Origin: Devosia sp. Root413D1
GTDB taxonomy: Bacteria > Pseudomonadota > Alphaproteobacteria > Rhizobiales > Devosiaceae
Length of the DNA: 64,000 nucleotides
Assembly: GCF_001425235.1 (NCBI RefSeq)
Contig: NZ_LMEA01000002.1
Coordinates: 45,331-109,330, forward strand
Direction: 5' to 3'
Below the pieces are notes generated by a model. The model was not told where the DNA came from. It did not search any database and saw only the letters and a list, made by a program, of their open reading frames with translations. Shown here in pieces: positions 8,793 to 17,020 of this stretch. Within the stretch, counting starts at the first letter, position 1. The number at the start of each line of letters is the position of its first letter. A program made the position numbers and the translations under genes.

Positions 8793-9749
8793 ATGACCGA
8801 CCTGACCCAGCCGCGCCCGGTGACGGCGCCGGTGCGCCGCAGTTCCGGCTTGTTCGGCATTGACCTCGCGAGCCCGCGCCACGCCAGAAAGCTCGGCTAC
8901 CTGCTGCTGCTGCCGGCGGTGCTGCTGATCCTCGGCATCCTCGTCTACCCGATGCTGCTCGCCATCGAGATCAGCTTTCACGACGTGAAGTTCGCGACGC
9001 TCAGCTTCGGCGCCAGCGAATACACGCTCAAGAACTACGTCAAACTGTTCGCTTCGAGCGATTTCTGGAACGCTATCGGCGTCAGCGCCAAACTGCTGGT
9101 GGTGGTGACCAGCATCTCGATGCTGGTGGGGCTCGGCGCGGCCTTGCTGGTCAACCAGCAGTTCCGCGGCCGCGGCGTCGCCCGCATGCTGATCGCGCTG
9201 CCCTGGGCCATTCCCGAAGTGGTGGCGGTGATCACCTGGCTGTGGATCCTCGATGCCTCGTTCGGCGTGCTCAACTGGATGCTGCTCAAGCTCGGGGTGA
9301 TCGGCCTGCCGATCTCCTGGCTCAACCAGCCGCTGCCGGCCTTTTCGGCGGTCACCATGGTGATGGTGTGGAAGGGCTTCCCTTTCATTTCCATCATGAT
9401 CCTCGCGGGCCTGCAGTCGATCCCCGAGGAATATTACCAGGCGGCCCGCGTCGACGGCGCCAATGTGTGGAAGCGCTTCATCTGGATCACGCTGCCCTGC
9501 CTGATGCCGGTGCTCGGGGTGTCGCTGGTGCTGACCGTGCTCTGGGTATTCCGCGACTTCTCGATCATCAACGTCTTGACCGGCGGTGGTCCGGTGGGCG
9601 CCACCGAGACGCTCGCCATCATGACCTATGAGGAAGCCTTCTCGTTCTTCCGCATGGGCTACGCCTCGGCGCTCGGCGTCGTGACGCTGGTCATCTGCGC
9701 GCTGATCAGCGCCTTCCTGGTCAAAAAGACCAGCCACGCCGTGTTCTGA
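8793..9749 (+). CDS. ABC sugar transporter permease (MalF/UgpA type)
   Basis: 318 aa with six predicted membrane segments; the first follows a ~35-residue cytoplasmic N-terminus (LGYLLLLPAVLLILGIL). The cytoplasmic EAA loop that docks on the ATPase is AARVDGANVWKRFIWITLP (around residues 226-245). Family: binding-protein-dependent transport inner membrane component of carbohydrate (CUT1) importers. It has a strong GAGGAGGAG ribosome site at 8776-8784. It lies 14 bp upstream of the second permease; the two form the heterodimeric membrane channel. Confidence 0.93.
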   Translation: MTDLTQPRPVTAPVRRSSGLFGIDLASPRHARKLGYLLLLPAVLLILGILVYPMLLAIEISFHDVKFATLSFGASEYTLKNYVKLFASSDFWNAIGVSAKLLVVVTSISMLVGLGAALLVNQQFRGRGVARMLIALPWAIPEVVAVITWLWILDASFGVLNWMLLKLGVIGLPISWLNQPLPAFSAVTMVMVWKGFPFISIMILAGLQSIPEEYYQAARVDGANVWKRFIWITLPCLMPVLGVSLVLTVLWVFRDFSIINVLTGGGPVGATETLAIMTYEEAFSFFRMGYASALGVVTLVICALISAFLVKKTSHAVF

Positions 9750-9762
9750 GGGAGGGGGCTCG

Positions 9763-10593
9763 ATGAAACGCAAGCTCTGGCAATCCATCCTGCTCTACGC
9801 GACGGTGATCGTCGCCTGCGCCGTGGTGCTGTTCCCGGTCTACTGGATGGTGGTGACCTCGCTGCAGCCGCCCGGGTCGCTCCGCGCCTACCCGCCGCAT
9901 TTCCTGCCGCCCGACCCGCAGTGGCAGACCTATATCAGGCTGTTCATCGAGACCGACATCCTGCGCTGGATGGCCAACTCGGCCATCGTCGCCGTCGCCG
10001 CCACCGGCATCTCGATGGTGGCCGCGGTGCTGGCCGGCTACAGCCTGTCGCGCTACCAGACCAAGAGCAGCGAGAATGTCGGCCTGTTCATCCTGATGAG
10101 CAAGATGCTGCCGGCCACCATGCTGATCATCCCGCTGTTCGGCATCATGCGTTCGCTGGGCCTGATGGGTTCGCTCTGGTCGCTGATCTTCGCGCATGCG
10201 ACGGCGATCGTGCCGTTCGCCACCTGGATGCTGAAGGGCTATTTCGACTCCATTCCCAACGAGCTCGAGCAGGCGGCGCAGGTCGATGGCTGCACGCCCT
10301 GGGGGGCGCTGTTCCGGGTCATCCTGCCGGTGGCAGCGCCGGGGCTCGCTGCCACCTCGCTCTATGGGTTCGTCCTGAGCTGGGCCGATTATCTGTTCGC
10401 CCGCACGTTCCTTGCCAACAATGCCGACAGCTGGACGGTTAACCTCGGCATCGCCACCTTCAAGGGCGAGTACCAGACCGACTGGAACCTGGTGATGGCG
10501 GCCTCGCTGCTGGCCGCGCTGCCGATCATGATCGCCTACCTCTTCCTGCAACGCTTTCTCGTCGGCGGCATGACCGCAGGCGCGGGGAAATAG
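9763..10593 (+). CDS. ABC sugar transporter permease (MalG/UgpE type)
   Basis: 276 aa, the usual length for the second CUT1 permease. Six membrane segments are visible, starting with an N-terminal signal-anchor-like helix (ILLYATVIVACAVVLFPV). The EAA loop is ELEQAAQVDGCTPWGALFRV, near residue 165. AGKs close the C-terminus (GGMTAGAGK), a common ending of MalG-type permeases that contacts the ATPase. It is 13 bp downstream of its partner and 4 bp upstream of the ATPase gene, so all are on one transcript. Confidence 0.93.
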   Translation: MKRKLWQSILLYATVIVACAVVLFPVYWMVVTSLQPPGSLRAYPPHFLPPDPQWQTYIRLFIETDILRWMANSAIVAVAATGISMVAAVLAGYSLSRYQTKSSENVGLFILMSKMLPATMLIIPLFGIMRSLGLMGSLWSLIFAHATAIVPFATWMLKGYFDSIPNELEQAAQVDGCTPWGALFRVILPVAAPGLAATSLYGFVLSWADYLFARTFLANNADSWTVNLGIATFKGEYQTDWNLVMAASLLAALPIMIAYLFLQRFLVGGMTAGAGK

Positions 10594-10597
10594 TCCG

Positions 10598-11728
10598 ATG
10601 GCCGATATCCAGATCCAGAACCTCAACAAGCGCTACGGCACCTTCCAGGCGCTCCACGACATGTCGCTGGACGTCAAGGACGGCGAGTTCATCGTCTTTG
10701 TCGGCCCCTCGGGCTGCGGCAAATCGACGGCGCTGAAGATCCTCGCCGGACTCGAGGCGGCCAGCACCGGCAGCATCATCATCGGCGGCGAGGACGTGAC
10801 CGAGCTGGCGCCGGCCAAGCGCGACATCGCCATGGTGTTTCAGAACTACGCGCTCTACCCGCATCTGACGGTGCGGCAGAATATCGGCTTCGGCCTGATG
10901 ATGCGCGGCACCGACAAAAAGCAGATCAACCAGCGCGTCGAGCGGGCAGCCCAGGCACTCGAAATCAGCGACCTCCTGGAGCGTCGCCCCAAGGCCTTGT
11001 CGGGCGGGCAACGGCAGCGCGTGGCGCTGGGTCGGGCGATCGTGCGCGAGCCGCGGGTGTTCCTGATGGACGAGCCGCTATCCAACCTCGACGCGGCCCT
11101 GCGGGTGCAGATGCGGGCCGAAATCACCGCGCTGCAGCGGCGCATCGGCGTCACCACCATCTATGTCACGCACGACCAGACCGAGGCCATGACCATGGCC
11201 GACCGCATCGTCATCATGCGCAAGGGTGTGGTGCAGCAGATCGGCTCGCCCGACGCGCTGTTCAATCACCCGGCCAATATGTTCGTCGCCGGGTTCATCG
11301 GTTCGCCGGCGATGAACTTCCTCAGCGGCAAGGTGCAGCGCGACGATCGGGGCCTTAATATCGATGCCGGCGGCCTCAGGCTGCCGGTGGCCGAGGCGGC
11401 GGCGGCCTATCTCGGCAAGACCGTGATCTGCGGCATCCGCCCGGAATCGCTGGACCTGGCGCGCGGCGATGCGCCGGCGCTGGAGATCACCCCGACGCTG
11501 GTCGAGAGCTTGGGCACCGAGGCCTATGTGCATTTCAAGCTGCCCGGACAGCAGGTCGCGACGGCGGTGGCGGGCGAGCACGAGCACCAGCCGCTCGGCA
11601 ACGGCACGCTGATCGCCCGGCTCTACGACGTCGGCACACCGCTTTCCGGGGGGACAATCCGGCTGGGACTGAAGCCGCAGGCTTCCGTCCACCTGTTCGA
11701 CCCGGCTACAGAACAGGCAATCAGCTAG
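10598..11728 (+). CDS. ABC sugar transporter ATP-binding protein (UgpC/MalK type)
   Basis: 376 aa. ABC domain in the first ~235 residues: Walker A GPSGCGKST near residue 36, Q-loop VFQNYALYPH, signature LSGGQRQR, Walker B VFLMDEP and the switch His in YVTHDQ. The C-terminal ~130 residues form the MalK-type TOBE/OB regulatory domain with the IGSPAMNFL linker typical of the family. It powers import by the two preceding permeases. In many proteobacteria such ATPases serve several transporters. The stop is followed by palindromic repeats rather than a clear terminator. Confidence 0.94.
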   Translation: MADIQIQNLNKRYGTFQALHDMSLDVKDGEFIVFVGPSGCGKSTALKILAGLEAASTGSIIIGGEDVTELAPAKRDIAMVFQNYALYPHLTVRQNIGFGLMMRGTDKKQINQRVERAAQALEISDLLERRPKALSGGQRQRVALGRAIVREPRVFLMDEPLSNLDAALRVQMRAEITALQRRIGVTTIYVTHDQTEAMTMADRIVIMRKGVVQQIGSPDALFNHPANMFVAGFIGSPAMNFLSGKVQRDDRGLNIDAGGLRLPVAEAAAAYLGKTVICGIRPESLDLARGDAPALEITPTLVESLGTEAYVHFKLPGQQVATAVAGEHEHQPLGNGTLIARLYDVGTPLSGGTIRLGLKPQASVHLFDPATEQAIS

Positions 11729-11761
11729 AGCATTTCACAGATGACTGGAACCACACTCGAT

Positions 11762-11838
11762 GTCATCCCTGCGAAAGCAGGGACCCAACTCGCCGCAGCG
11801 CAAATGGACAGATGGGTCCCAGCTTTCGCTGGGATGAC
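11762..11838. repeat. Paired GTCATCCC...GGGATGAC palindromic repeat
   Basis: Two hairpin-forming units in opposite orientation: GTCATCCCTGCGAAAGCAGG near 11762-11781 and GGGTCCCAGCTTTCGC through GGGATGAC ending at 11838, separated by a variable spacer. The same paired design recurs at 14473, 33040, 36300, 55379 and 59291. All copies are intergenic. Confidence 0.85.
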
Positions 11839-11908
11839 AGCCGGCGGGTGGGTCAAAGGGCCGAGCCTGGCCGCCATGCCGATGCTGCCGATCGTTAAAT
11901 GATCTAGA

Positions 11909-11926
11909 GCGCTTTCAGGAAAGCGC
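11909..11926. repeat. Short form of the GCGCTTTC/GAAAGCGC nested palindrome
   Basis: GCGCTTTCAGGAAAGCGC is an 18-bp hairpin that matches the outer arms of the 43-bp elements at 23808-23850 and 35259-35301 but lacks their inner GGAAAAGT/ACTTTTCC stem. It lies 35 bp upstream of the IclR-lactonase gene. Confidence 0.75.
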
Positions 11927-11961
11927 GACAAACCAAAAGCGCTGTCAGCGCTGGAGCCGGG

Positions 11962-13668
11962 ATGCCGATCGACGCAAAACAACTGGGCGGGCATGAGATG
12001 CCCATGGGCACCTCGGCCCTGGGCAAGGGGCTCTATGTGCTCGACCTGCTCGGCGAGGTCGAGCGGCCACAGCGCTTCACCCAGTTGCTCAAGCTCACCG
12101 GCTTTCCCAAGGGGACGCTGCACCGCATCCTCGAAGCGCTGATGGAGTTCCGGCTGATCCGCTTCAACGAGGCGGACCAGACCTACCGGCTGGGGCCGCG
12201 GCTGTTCGAACTGGCGCACAAGGTGTGGGACGAGTTCGACCTCCGGGGCGCCGCCGCCCCCGAACTCGATCGCCTCGCCGATCTCACCCACGAGACGGTG
12301 TCGCTGTGCGAGATCGAGAGTGGCGCGATCCTCTATATCGACCGGCGGCTTGGGGCGGATGCGTTCGGCTTCCGCATCGAGGTGGGGCGTCGCGCCCCGT
12401 TGCACTGCACCTCGGGCGGCAAGGCGCTGCTGGCCTTCCTCGCGCCGCACCGGCAGCATGAACTGATCGCGGAACTGCGCAATTCCGGCGATCCGACCAA
12501 GATTCCGCCCGACGAGCCGGGGCTCCTGGCCGATCTCGGGCTCACCCGGGCCCGCGGCTATGCATTGTCGATCGAGGAACACGTCGCGGGCGTGGTGTCG
12601 GTGGCGGCGCCGGTGCTCGACCATCGGCATGAACCGATCGCGGCGATCGGCGTCTCCGGTCCGCGCGAACGCATTTCGGTCGAGCGCCTGCACACGATCG
12701 GCCGCGACCTGATGGAGGCGGCCCGGCGCATTTCGGGCAATGTCGGAGCCACAGCCATGAGCATCAATGCCCCGGACCGGCCGCGCACCGCGGTTACCGC
12801 CAATGCCGAGTGCGTCTTGCCGGTGGCGGCGCATCTGGGCGAGGGGCCGATGTGGAGCGCGGTGGAGAGCCGCCTCGTCTGGCTCGATATCCTCGCGCCG
12901 GCGGTGCATGTGTTCGACCCGGCCAGCGGAGAGGATAGCACCACCAAGGTGTCGCGGATGGTCACCGCCATCGCCCCGCGCGCCGCCGGCGGCTATGCGG
13001 TGATGACGCAGAACGGCCTTGAACTCCTCGACATTGCCACGGGCGAGCTGACGCCGGTGGTGGACCCCGAAGCCGATATCGAGACCAACCGCTTCAACGA
13101 CGCCAAATGCGACCGCCGCGGGCGGTTCTGGGCCGGCTCGATGGCCCTCGATGCGTCGCGGCCGGCCGGCTCGCTCTATTCGATCGAGGCGGATGGCAGA
13201 TGGCGGCGGCACGACACCGGCTTTACCGTCTCGAACGGCATGGGCTGGAGCCCGGATGACCGGCTGATGTACTTCGTCGACTCGGCCCAAGGCTGTGTCT
13301 TTGCCTATGATTTCGACATCGAGGCCGGCACCCTGTCGAACCGCCGCAGCGTGATCCAGATCCCGCCGGTCGAAGGCAAGCCCGACGGCCTCACCGTCGA
13401 TGCCGAGGGCTATATCTGGGTGGCGGTCTGGGACGGCTGGGCGGTGCGCCGCTATGCGCCGGATGGCCGGCTGGACCGGGTCGTCGGCGTGCCGGTGCCG
13501 CGCCCGTCGAGCTGCTGCTTCGGCGGCGACAGGCTCGAGACGCTCTACATCACCTCGGGCCGCATCCGCCTCGCCGAGCGCATGCTGGTGGAGGCGCCGC
13601 TGTCGGGCGGCATCTTCGCCATCGCGGCGGGCGTGCGTGGGCAGCCGAGCGGGACGTTCGGCCGATGA
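11962..13668 (+). CDS. IclR-type regulator fused to SMP-30/gluconolactonase domain
   Basis: 568 aa, about twice either family. Residues ~17-80 form an IclR winged helix-turn-helix (FTQLLKLTGFPKGTLHRIL), ~85-260 the IclR effector-binding domain (LHCTSGGKALLAF), and ~280-560 a six-bladed SMP-30/gluconolactonase-like propeller. The propeller has metal-ligand candidates Glu294 (HLGEGPMW), Asn in NRFNDAK, Asn in SNGMGW and Asp in KPDGLTVD, so the enzyme half looks intact. The reading frame is continuous with no stop or in-frame Shine-Dalgarno at the joint. It may both hydrolyse a sugar lactone and repress or activate the locus in response to that ligand. The following SDR overlaps it by 4 bp. An internal ATG at 11998 is an alternative start. 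Confidence 0.88.
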   Translation: MPIDAKQLGGHEMPMGTSALGKGLYVLDLLGEVERPQRFTQLLKLTGFPKGTLHRILEALMEFRLIRFNEADQTYRLGPRLFELAHKVWDEFDLRGAAAPELDRLADLTHETVSLCEIESGAILYIDRRLGADAFGFRIEVGRRAPLHCTSGGKALLAFLAPHRQHELIAELRNSGDPTKIPPDEPGLLADLGLTRARGYALSIEEHVAGVVSVAAPVLDHRHEPIAAIGVSGPRERISVERLHTIGRDLMEAARRISGNVGATAMSINAPDRPRTAVTANAECVLPVAAHLGEGPMWSAVESRLVWLDILAPAVHVFDPASGEDSTTKVSRMVTAIAPRAAGGYAVMTQNGLELLDIATGELTPVVDPEADIETNRFNDAKCDRRGRFWAGSMALDASRPAGSLYSIEADGRWRRHDTGFTVSNGMGWSPDDRLMYFVDSAQGCVFAYDFDIEAGTLSNRRSVIQIPPVEGKPDGLTVDAEGYIWVAVWDGWAVRRYAPDGRLDRVVGVPVPRPSSCCFGGDRLETLYITSGRIRLAERMLVEAPLSGGIFAIAAGVRGQPSGTFGR

Positions 13669-14417
13669 GCCTGACCAACCGCTACCCCAGTCTTGCCGGC
13701 CGTCCGGTGCTGATCACCGGCGCCGGCGCCGGTATCGGCCGCGCCGTGGCGCTGGCCTTTGCGGGGCAGGGCGCCCTCGTGGGGCTGATCGACCGCGATG
13801 CCGCCGGGCTCGAACGCACGGCCGGGATGATCGACGGCACGGTCGCGACCCGGGTTGCCGATGTGACCGATATCGAGGCGCTGCGCAGCGCCATTGCGGC
13901 GATACGAGCCGAGCTCGGGCCGATCCGCATCCTCATCAACAATGCCGGCAGCGATACCCGGCACGACTTCCGCACCATCACCCCGGACTATTGGGACGAC
14001 CGCATGGCGACGAACCTGCGGCATCTCTCCTTTGCGGCCCAGGCGGTGACGCCGGACATGGAGGGCGCTGGCGGCGGCGTCATCATCAACCTCGGCTCGA
14101 CTTCGTGGATGCAGGGCGCCGCGGGCCTCATCGCCTATGGCACGGCGAAGGCGGCGATCGGTGGCTTCACCCAGTGCCTGGCGCGCGATCTCGGCGAGGC
14201 CGGGATCCGCGTGATGTGCATCGCGCCGGGGCGGACGGTGGTCGAACGAACGGCGACCGAGCCCGCCTATGTGGCCGAAACCATCGGGCGGCAGGCCGTC
14301 AAGCACCTGGTAAAGGCCGAGGACATTGCGAGCCTCGCGCTGTTCCTCTGTTCCGACGATGCCCGCATCCTCTCGGGCCAGACCATCATCGCGGACGGCG
14401 GCCATCTGATGCGGTAG
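13665..14417 (+). CDS. SDR family oxidoreductase, probable sugar dehydrogenase
   Basis: 250 aa classical SDR: TGAGAGIG near residue 19, NNAGSD near 97, a Ser in LGSTSW, and the YGTAK active-site Tyr/Lys. An Asp after beta-2 (LIDRD) favours NAD(H). C-terminal FLCSDDARILSGQ is typical of catabolic polyol and aldose dehydrogenases. It starts inside the stop of the IclR-lactonase gene (ATGA overlap), so the two are translationally coupled. A dehydrogenase making a lactone, followed by a lactonase, dehydratase and lyase in one locus, gives a coherent oxidative aldose pathway; the actual sugar is not identifiable. Confidence 0.88.
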   Translation: MSLTNRYPSLAGRPVLITGAGAGIGRAVALAFAGQGALVGLIDRDAAGLERTAGMIDGTVATRVADVTDIEALRSAIAAIRAELGPIRILINNAGSDTRHDFRTITPDYWDDRMATNLRHLSFAAQAVTPDMEGAGGGVIINLGSTSWMQGAAGLIAYGTAKAAIGGFTQCLARDLGEAGIRVMCIAPGRTVVERTATEPAYVAETIGRQAVKHLVKAEDIASLALFLCSDDARILSGQTIIADGGHLMR

Positions 14418-14472
14418 GGGCTCATGCGGCTCTCGCAGGTGCGTTCGCCACCGCACGCGCCCCAAACGCGGT

Positions 14473-14580
14473 GTCATCCCGGCGAAAGCAGGGACCTCGC
14501 GGCGAGGGCTTTTGCCCTCGTCCGCCATCCATCCCACCTGCGCGGGCTGTGAGTTGGGTCCCTGCTTTCGCAGGGATGAC
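14473..14580. repeat. Paired GTCATCCC...GGGATGAC palindromic repeat
   Basis: A copy of the intergenic repeat with a longer spacer containing a second small hairpin (GGCGAGGGC...GCCCTCGTC). It fills most of 14418-14650 between the SDR and the convergent deacetylase; no gene is visible in that gap. Confidence 0.85.
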
Positions 14581-14650
14581 AGCCGGTGGGTGGGCACGAT
14601 CGCAACTCAGGCCGATGGGCCTCGCGCCGGGATGACAACTCCCGCGCCGG

Positions 14651-15460
14651 CTACCCCCGCAGTGGCCGACCGGTGGTGAGCATGGCCTCGACATCGCTGC
14701 CGGCGAGCTGGCGGCCGTAGGGGGCCAGCTGGTAGCTTTCGGCATAGGTGCAGTCGGGGCCGGCGCCCATGGCCTCGGAGGCGTACATGAAGTCGGCCCA
14801 GTTCTCGAGTAGGTACTGGCGCTGCTCGGCCCAGGCGCCGCTTTTGGGGATGCGGTGCTGGAAGGCGCGCTCGTAGGGGGCGAATTCGTAGAACTGGCTG
14901 GCGTGCTCGTGGCAGGCGAGGAGCTTGCGCTCGATCACCTCGTCGATGCCGATCACCACGTCGTGCCGGTGGCCATCGAGGCACCAGGCATCCACCATCT
15001 GCAGACAGACCGGGGGCTGTTTGAGCGCCGGCACGTCGGGGACCACATTGGGGTTGGTGATGAAGTCGATCGCCTCGCGCACGATGCGGCCCGCCGCCCG
15101 GTTATCGGCATGGCCGGGGAACTCGTCGTGGAAAGTGATGACGATATCGGCCTGCCAGCGGCGGATCGAGGCGATCGCCGCTTCGCGCTGTTTCGGGGTC
15201 GGCATCAGCATGCCGTCATGGGTATCGTGGATCTCGTAATCCTGCACGCCGATATGGCGGGCGGCGGCATAGGCCTCGCCGGCGCGGCGGCGGCGGAGCG
15301 CCTTGCGGCCGACGCCATAGTGCCCGGCATCGCCATTGGTCAGCGATACGAACTTGATGGCGGCGCCGCGGTCGGCGAGCCGGGCAGAGGTGCCGCCGGC
15401 GTAGACTTCGGCCTCGTCCGGATGCGCCTTGATGACGATGATCTTGAGCGGATAGTTCAC
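14651..15460 (-). CDS. PIG-L family deacetylase
   Basis: 269 aa LmbE/PIG-L zinc-dependent N-deacetylase. The zinc motif AHPDE is at about residues 11-15, TNGDAGHYG follows, and DEFPGHADN provides the third ligand region with its conserved His/Asp. GTG at 15460 is the start because the AHPDE strand must lie close to the N-terminus; the longer frame would run into the upstream gene. It lies 37 bp downstream of the ROK regulator in the same direction. Family members remove acetyl from GlcNAc-containing lipids, mycothiol precursors or free amino sugars. With a ROK regulator beside it, an N-acetylated sugar substrate is plausible. Confidence 0.88.
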   Translation of the reverse strand: MNYPLKIIVIKAHPDEAEVYAGGTSARLADRGAAIKFVSLTNGDAGHYGVGRKALRRRRAGEAYAAARHIGVQDYEIHDTHDGMLMPTPKQREAAIASIRRWQADIVITFHDEFPGHADNRAAGRIVREAIDFITNPNVVPDVPALKQPPVCLQMVDAWCLDGHRHDVVIGIDEVIERKLLACHEHASQFYEFAPYERAFQHRIPKSGAWAEQRQYLLENWADFMYASEAMGAGPDCTYAESYQLAPYGRQLAGSDVEAMLTTGRPLRG

Positions 15461-15497
15461 GTGCCGACCTGTGGCTAGCTGAGAGAAGGGCAGGGGA

Positions 15498-16679
15498 TCA
15501 CGGCTGGCCGCGCGCGGCGCTGCCACCCGAAAAGATGCGTTCGCGCGCATGCTGCAGCGCCAGGTGCAGCGCGCCGGAGCGCACCGCGTCGTCGTCGACG
15601 CCGGAGGTGACGATCTCAGGCGAGGCGATGTTGATGCCTTGAAGACTTTGCGCCACGGCCTGCGCCAGGGCTTTGCCGCCGGCGCGGCCGGTGGGGCCGC
15701 CGAGCACCACCATGTGCGGATCGAGCACCGCGATAGCACCCATCAGGCCGCGGCCGACAATGCCGCCCAGTTCGGCGAAGAATGCGCCGTTGCCGGTATT
15801 GGCGGCCTGCCGGATGGCGGCGAGCGTATCGGCGCCGGCAATGGCGTGACGCCGGCGCAGCGCATCGATGGCGCTCAGGCTCAACGCCTCTTCGAGCGTC
15901 GCAAAGCCGCCTTCTGCAGTATCGACCGGCACCAGGATGCCGCCGATCTCGCCGGCGGCGCCCGTGGTGCCGCGCAGCAGCCGGCCGCCCAGCACCACCC
16001 CGGCGCCGACGCCGTCGCCGCTCCAGAACAGCAGGAAGGACTGCACCCCTGCGGCGGCGCCCGCCGACGTTTCCTCGAGCGCCACGAGGTTCACGTCGTT
16101 CTCGATGAGGATGTGGCGGTGCCCGCACAGCTCGCCGAGCATCTCGGCGATGTGGAAGCCTTCCCAGTTGGGCAGCTGCAGGCCCTTGCGCAGGTTGCCG
16201 CTCTCAGCGTCGACGATGCCGGGCAGGCCGACGACGAACTGGTCGATATGGCGCAGCGAGATGCCCGCCTGGGCGGCGAGGTCGTCGAGCACGCTCTTCA
16301 GCCGGCTGCGCGCGTCATAGCGGTCGGCCGGCTCGCAGCTCCAGTGCACCGAGGCGATCGGCCCGCCGCAGATATCGGCCAGCGCCACGTCGATGCCGTG
16401 GTTGGTGACCTCGAGCCCGGCGACGTGACCGCAGCGCGGCTCGATCGACCACAGGCCCGCCTTGGGGCCTGACGTGCCTGACTTCTCGCCCGTGCGGGTG
16501 ATCAGCCCGGCCAGCTCCAGCCGGCGCAGCAGCTCGAACATGGCGGGCTTGGAGAGCCCAGTGAAGGCCTCGAGCTCCATGCGGGTGAGCGGGCCATCCG
16601 AAAGCAGGCGGAACAGCACGGCCTTCTCGTTCAGGGTGCGCAGGACGCGGGGGCTGCCCGCCAGAAGTGAACTCTCCAT
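15498..16679 (-). CDS. ROK family transcriptional regulator (NagC/XylR type)
   Basis: 393 aa. N-terminal winged helix-turn-helix (residues ~15-75, ELEAFTGLSKPAMFELLRRLE) joined to a ROK sugar-kinase-like fold. The kinase features are degenerate: no D-x-G-x-T phosphate motif at the start of the ROK domain (GLEVTNHG) and no cysteines in the position of the ROK zinc motif (GEIGGILVPVDTAEGG). This indicates a pure regulator. It probably senses a sugar or amino sugar, controls the co-oriented deacetylase, and regulates the divergent oligopeptide-type transporter from the 341-bp intergenic region. Confidence 0.9.
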   Translation of the reverse strand: MESSLLAGSPRVLRTLNEKAVLFRLLSDGPLTRMELEAFTGLSKPAMFELLRRLELAGLITRTGEKSGTSGPKAGLWSIEPRCGHVAGLEVTNHGIDVALADICGGPIASVHWSCEPADRYDARSRLKSVLDDLAAQAGISLRHIDQFVVGLPGIVDAESGNLRKGLQLPNWEGFHIAEMLGELCGHRHILIENDVNLVALEETSAGAAAGVQSFLLFWSGDGVGAGVVLGGRLLRGTTGAAGEIGGILVPVDTAEGGFATLEEALSLSAIDALRRRHAIAGADTLAAIRQAANTGNGAFFAELGGIVGRGLMGAIAVLDPHMVVLGGPTGRAGGKALAQAVAQSLQGINIASPEIVTSGVDDDAVRSGALHLALQHARERIFSGGSAARGQP

Positions 16680-17020
16680 CTCGAACCGTCTGGTAACTTT
16701 CTTTCCAGTCTGCTAATCAGGGTTTCACGGTCGCTTGTCAAGGTGACCGCGACCGCCGGCGCAGCGATGTCGACGCCGTTCTTTACATGCCTGTTCGCGC
16801 AGCATTCAGTCAACATACTGAATGTTGTTCAGAGCTATTTGTGTATCGCGGTATACCTACAGTAAGCCTGAAATATTTCTTGAAGAATGCAATTGACAGT
16901 CCAATTGTATCCGATAACGCTAGATACGGGATACAGACCGGCAGAAGGGGAGCCGGCGCGTCCTGCCTTCGGCGCAATCACAGGGATTGGGGCATGGCCC
17001 CTGGATCAGGAGAGATGGAC
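16680..17020. promoter_or_regulatory. Divergent promoter region with several inverted repeats
   Basis: An AT-richer stretch without a gene. ATTCAGT-CAACAT-ACTGAAT (16804-16823) is a perfect 7-bp inverted repeat, a candidate ROK operator. CAATTG copies occur at 16890-16895 and 16902-16907, and GTATCC/GGATAC arms at about 16907 and 16929. TTGACA at 16893-16898 is a consensus -35 box for rightward transcription; no convincing -10 at standard spacing is seen. The GTATCC-type arms could suit the GntR regulator encoded at 25686. Confidence 0.55.

Noticed and set aside
15461..15739. N-terminal extension of the PIG-L deacetylase
   Set aside because: It overlaps the end of the ROK gene in another phase, and the AHPDE strand should lie near the N-terminus as it does from GTG 15460.
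15498..16679. ROK sugar kinase
   Set aside because: It has an N-terminal winged helix and lacks both the D-x-G-x-T phosphate motif and the zinc cysteines of ROK kinases.
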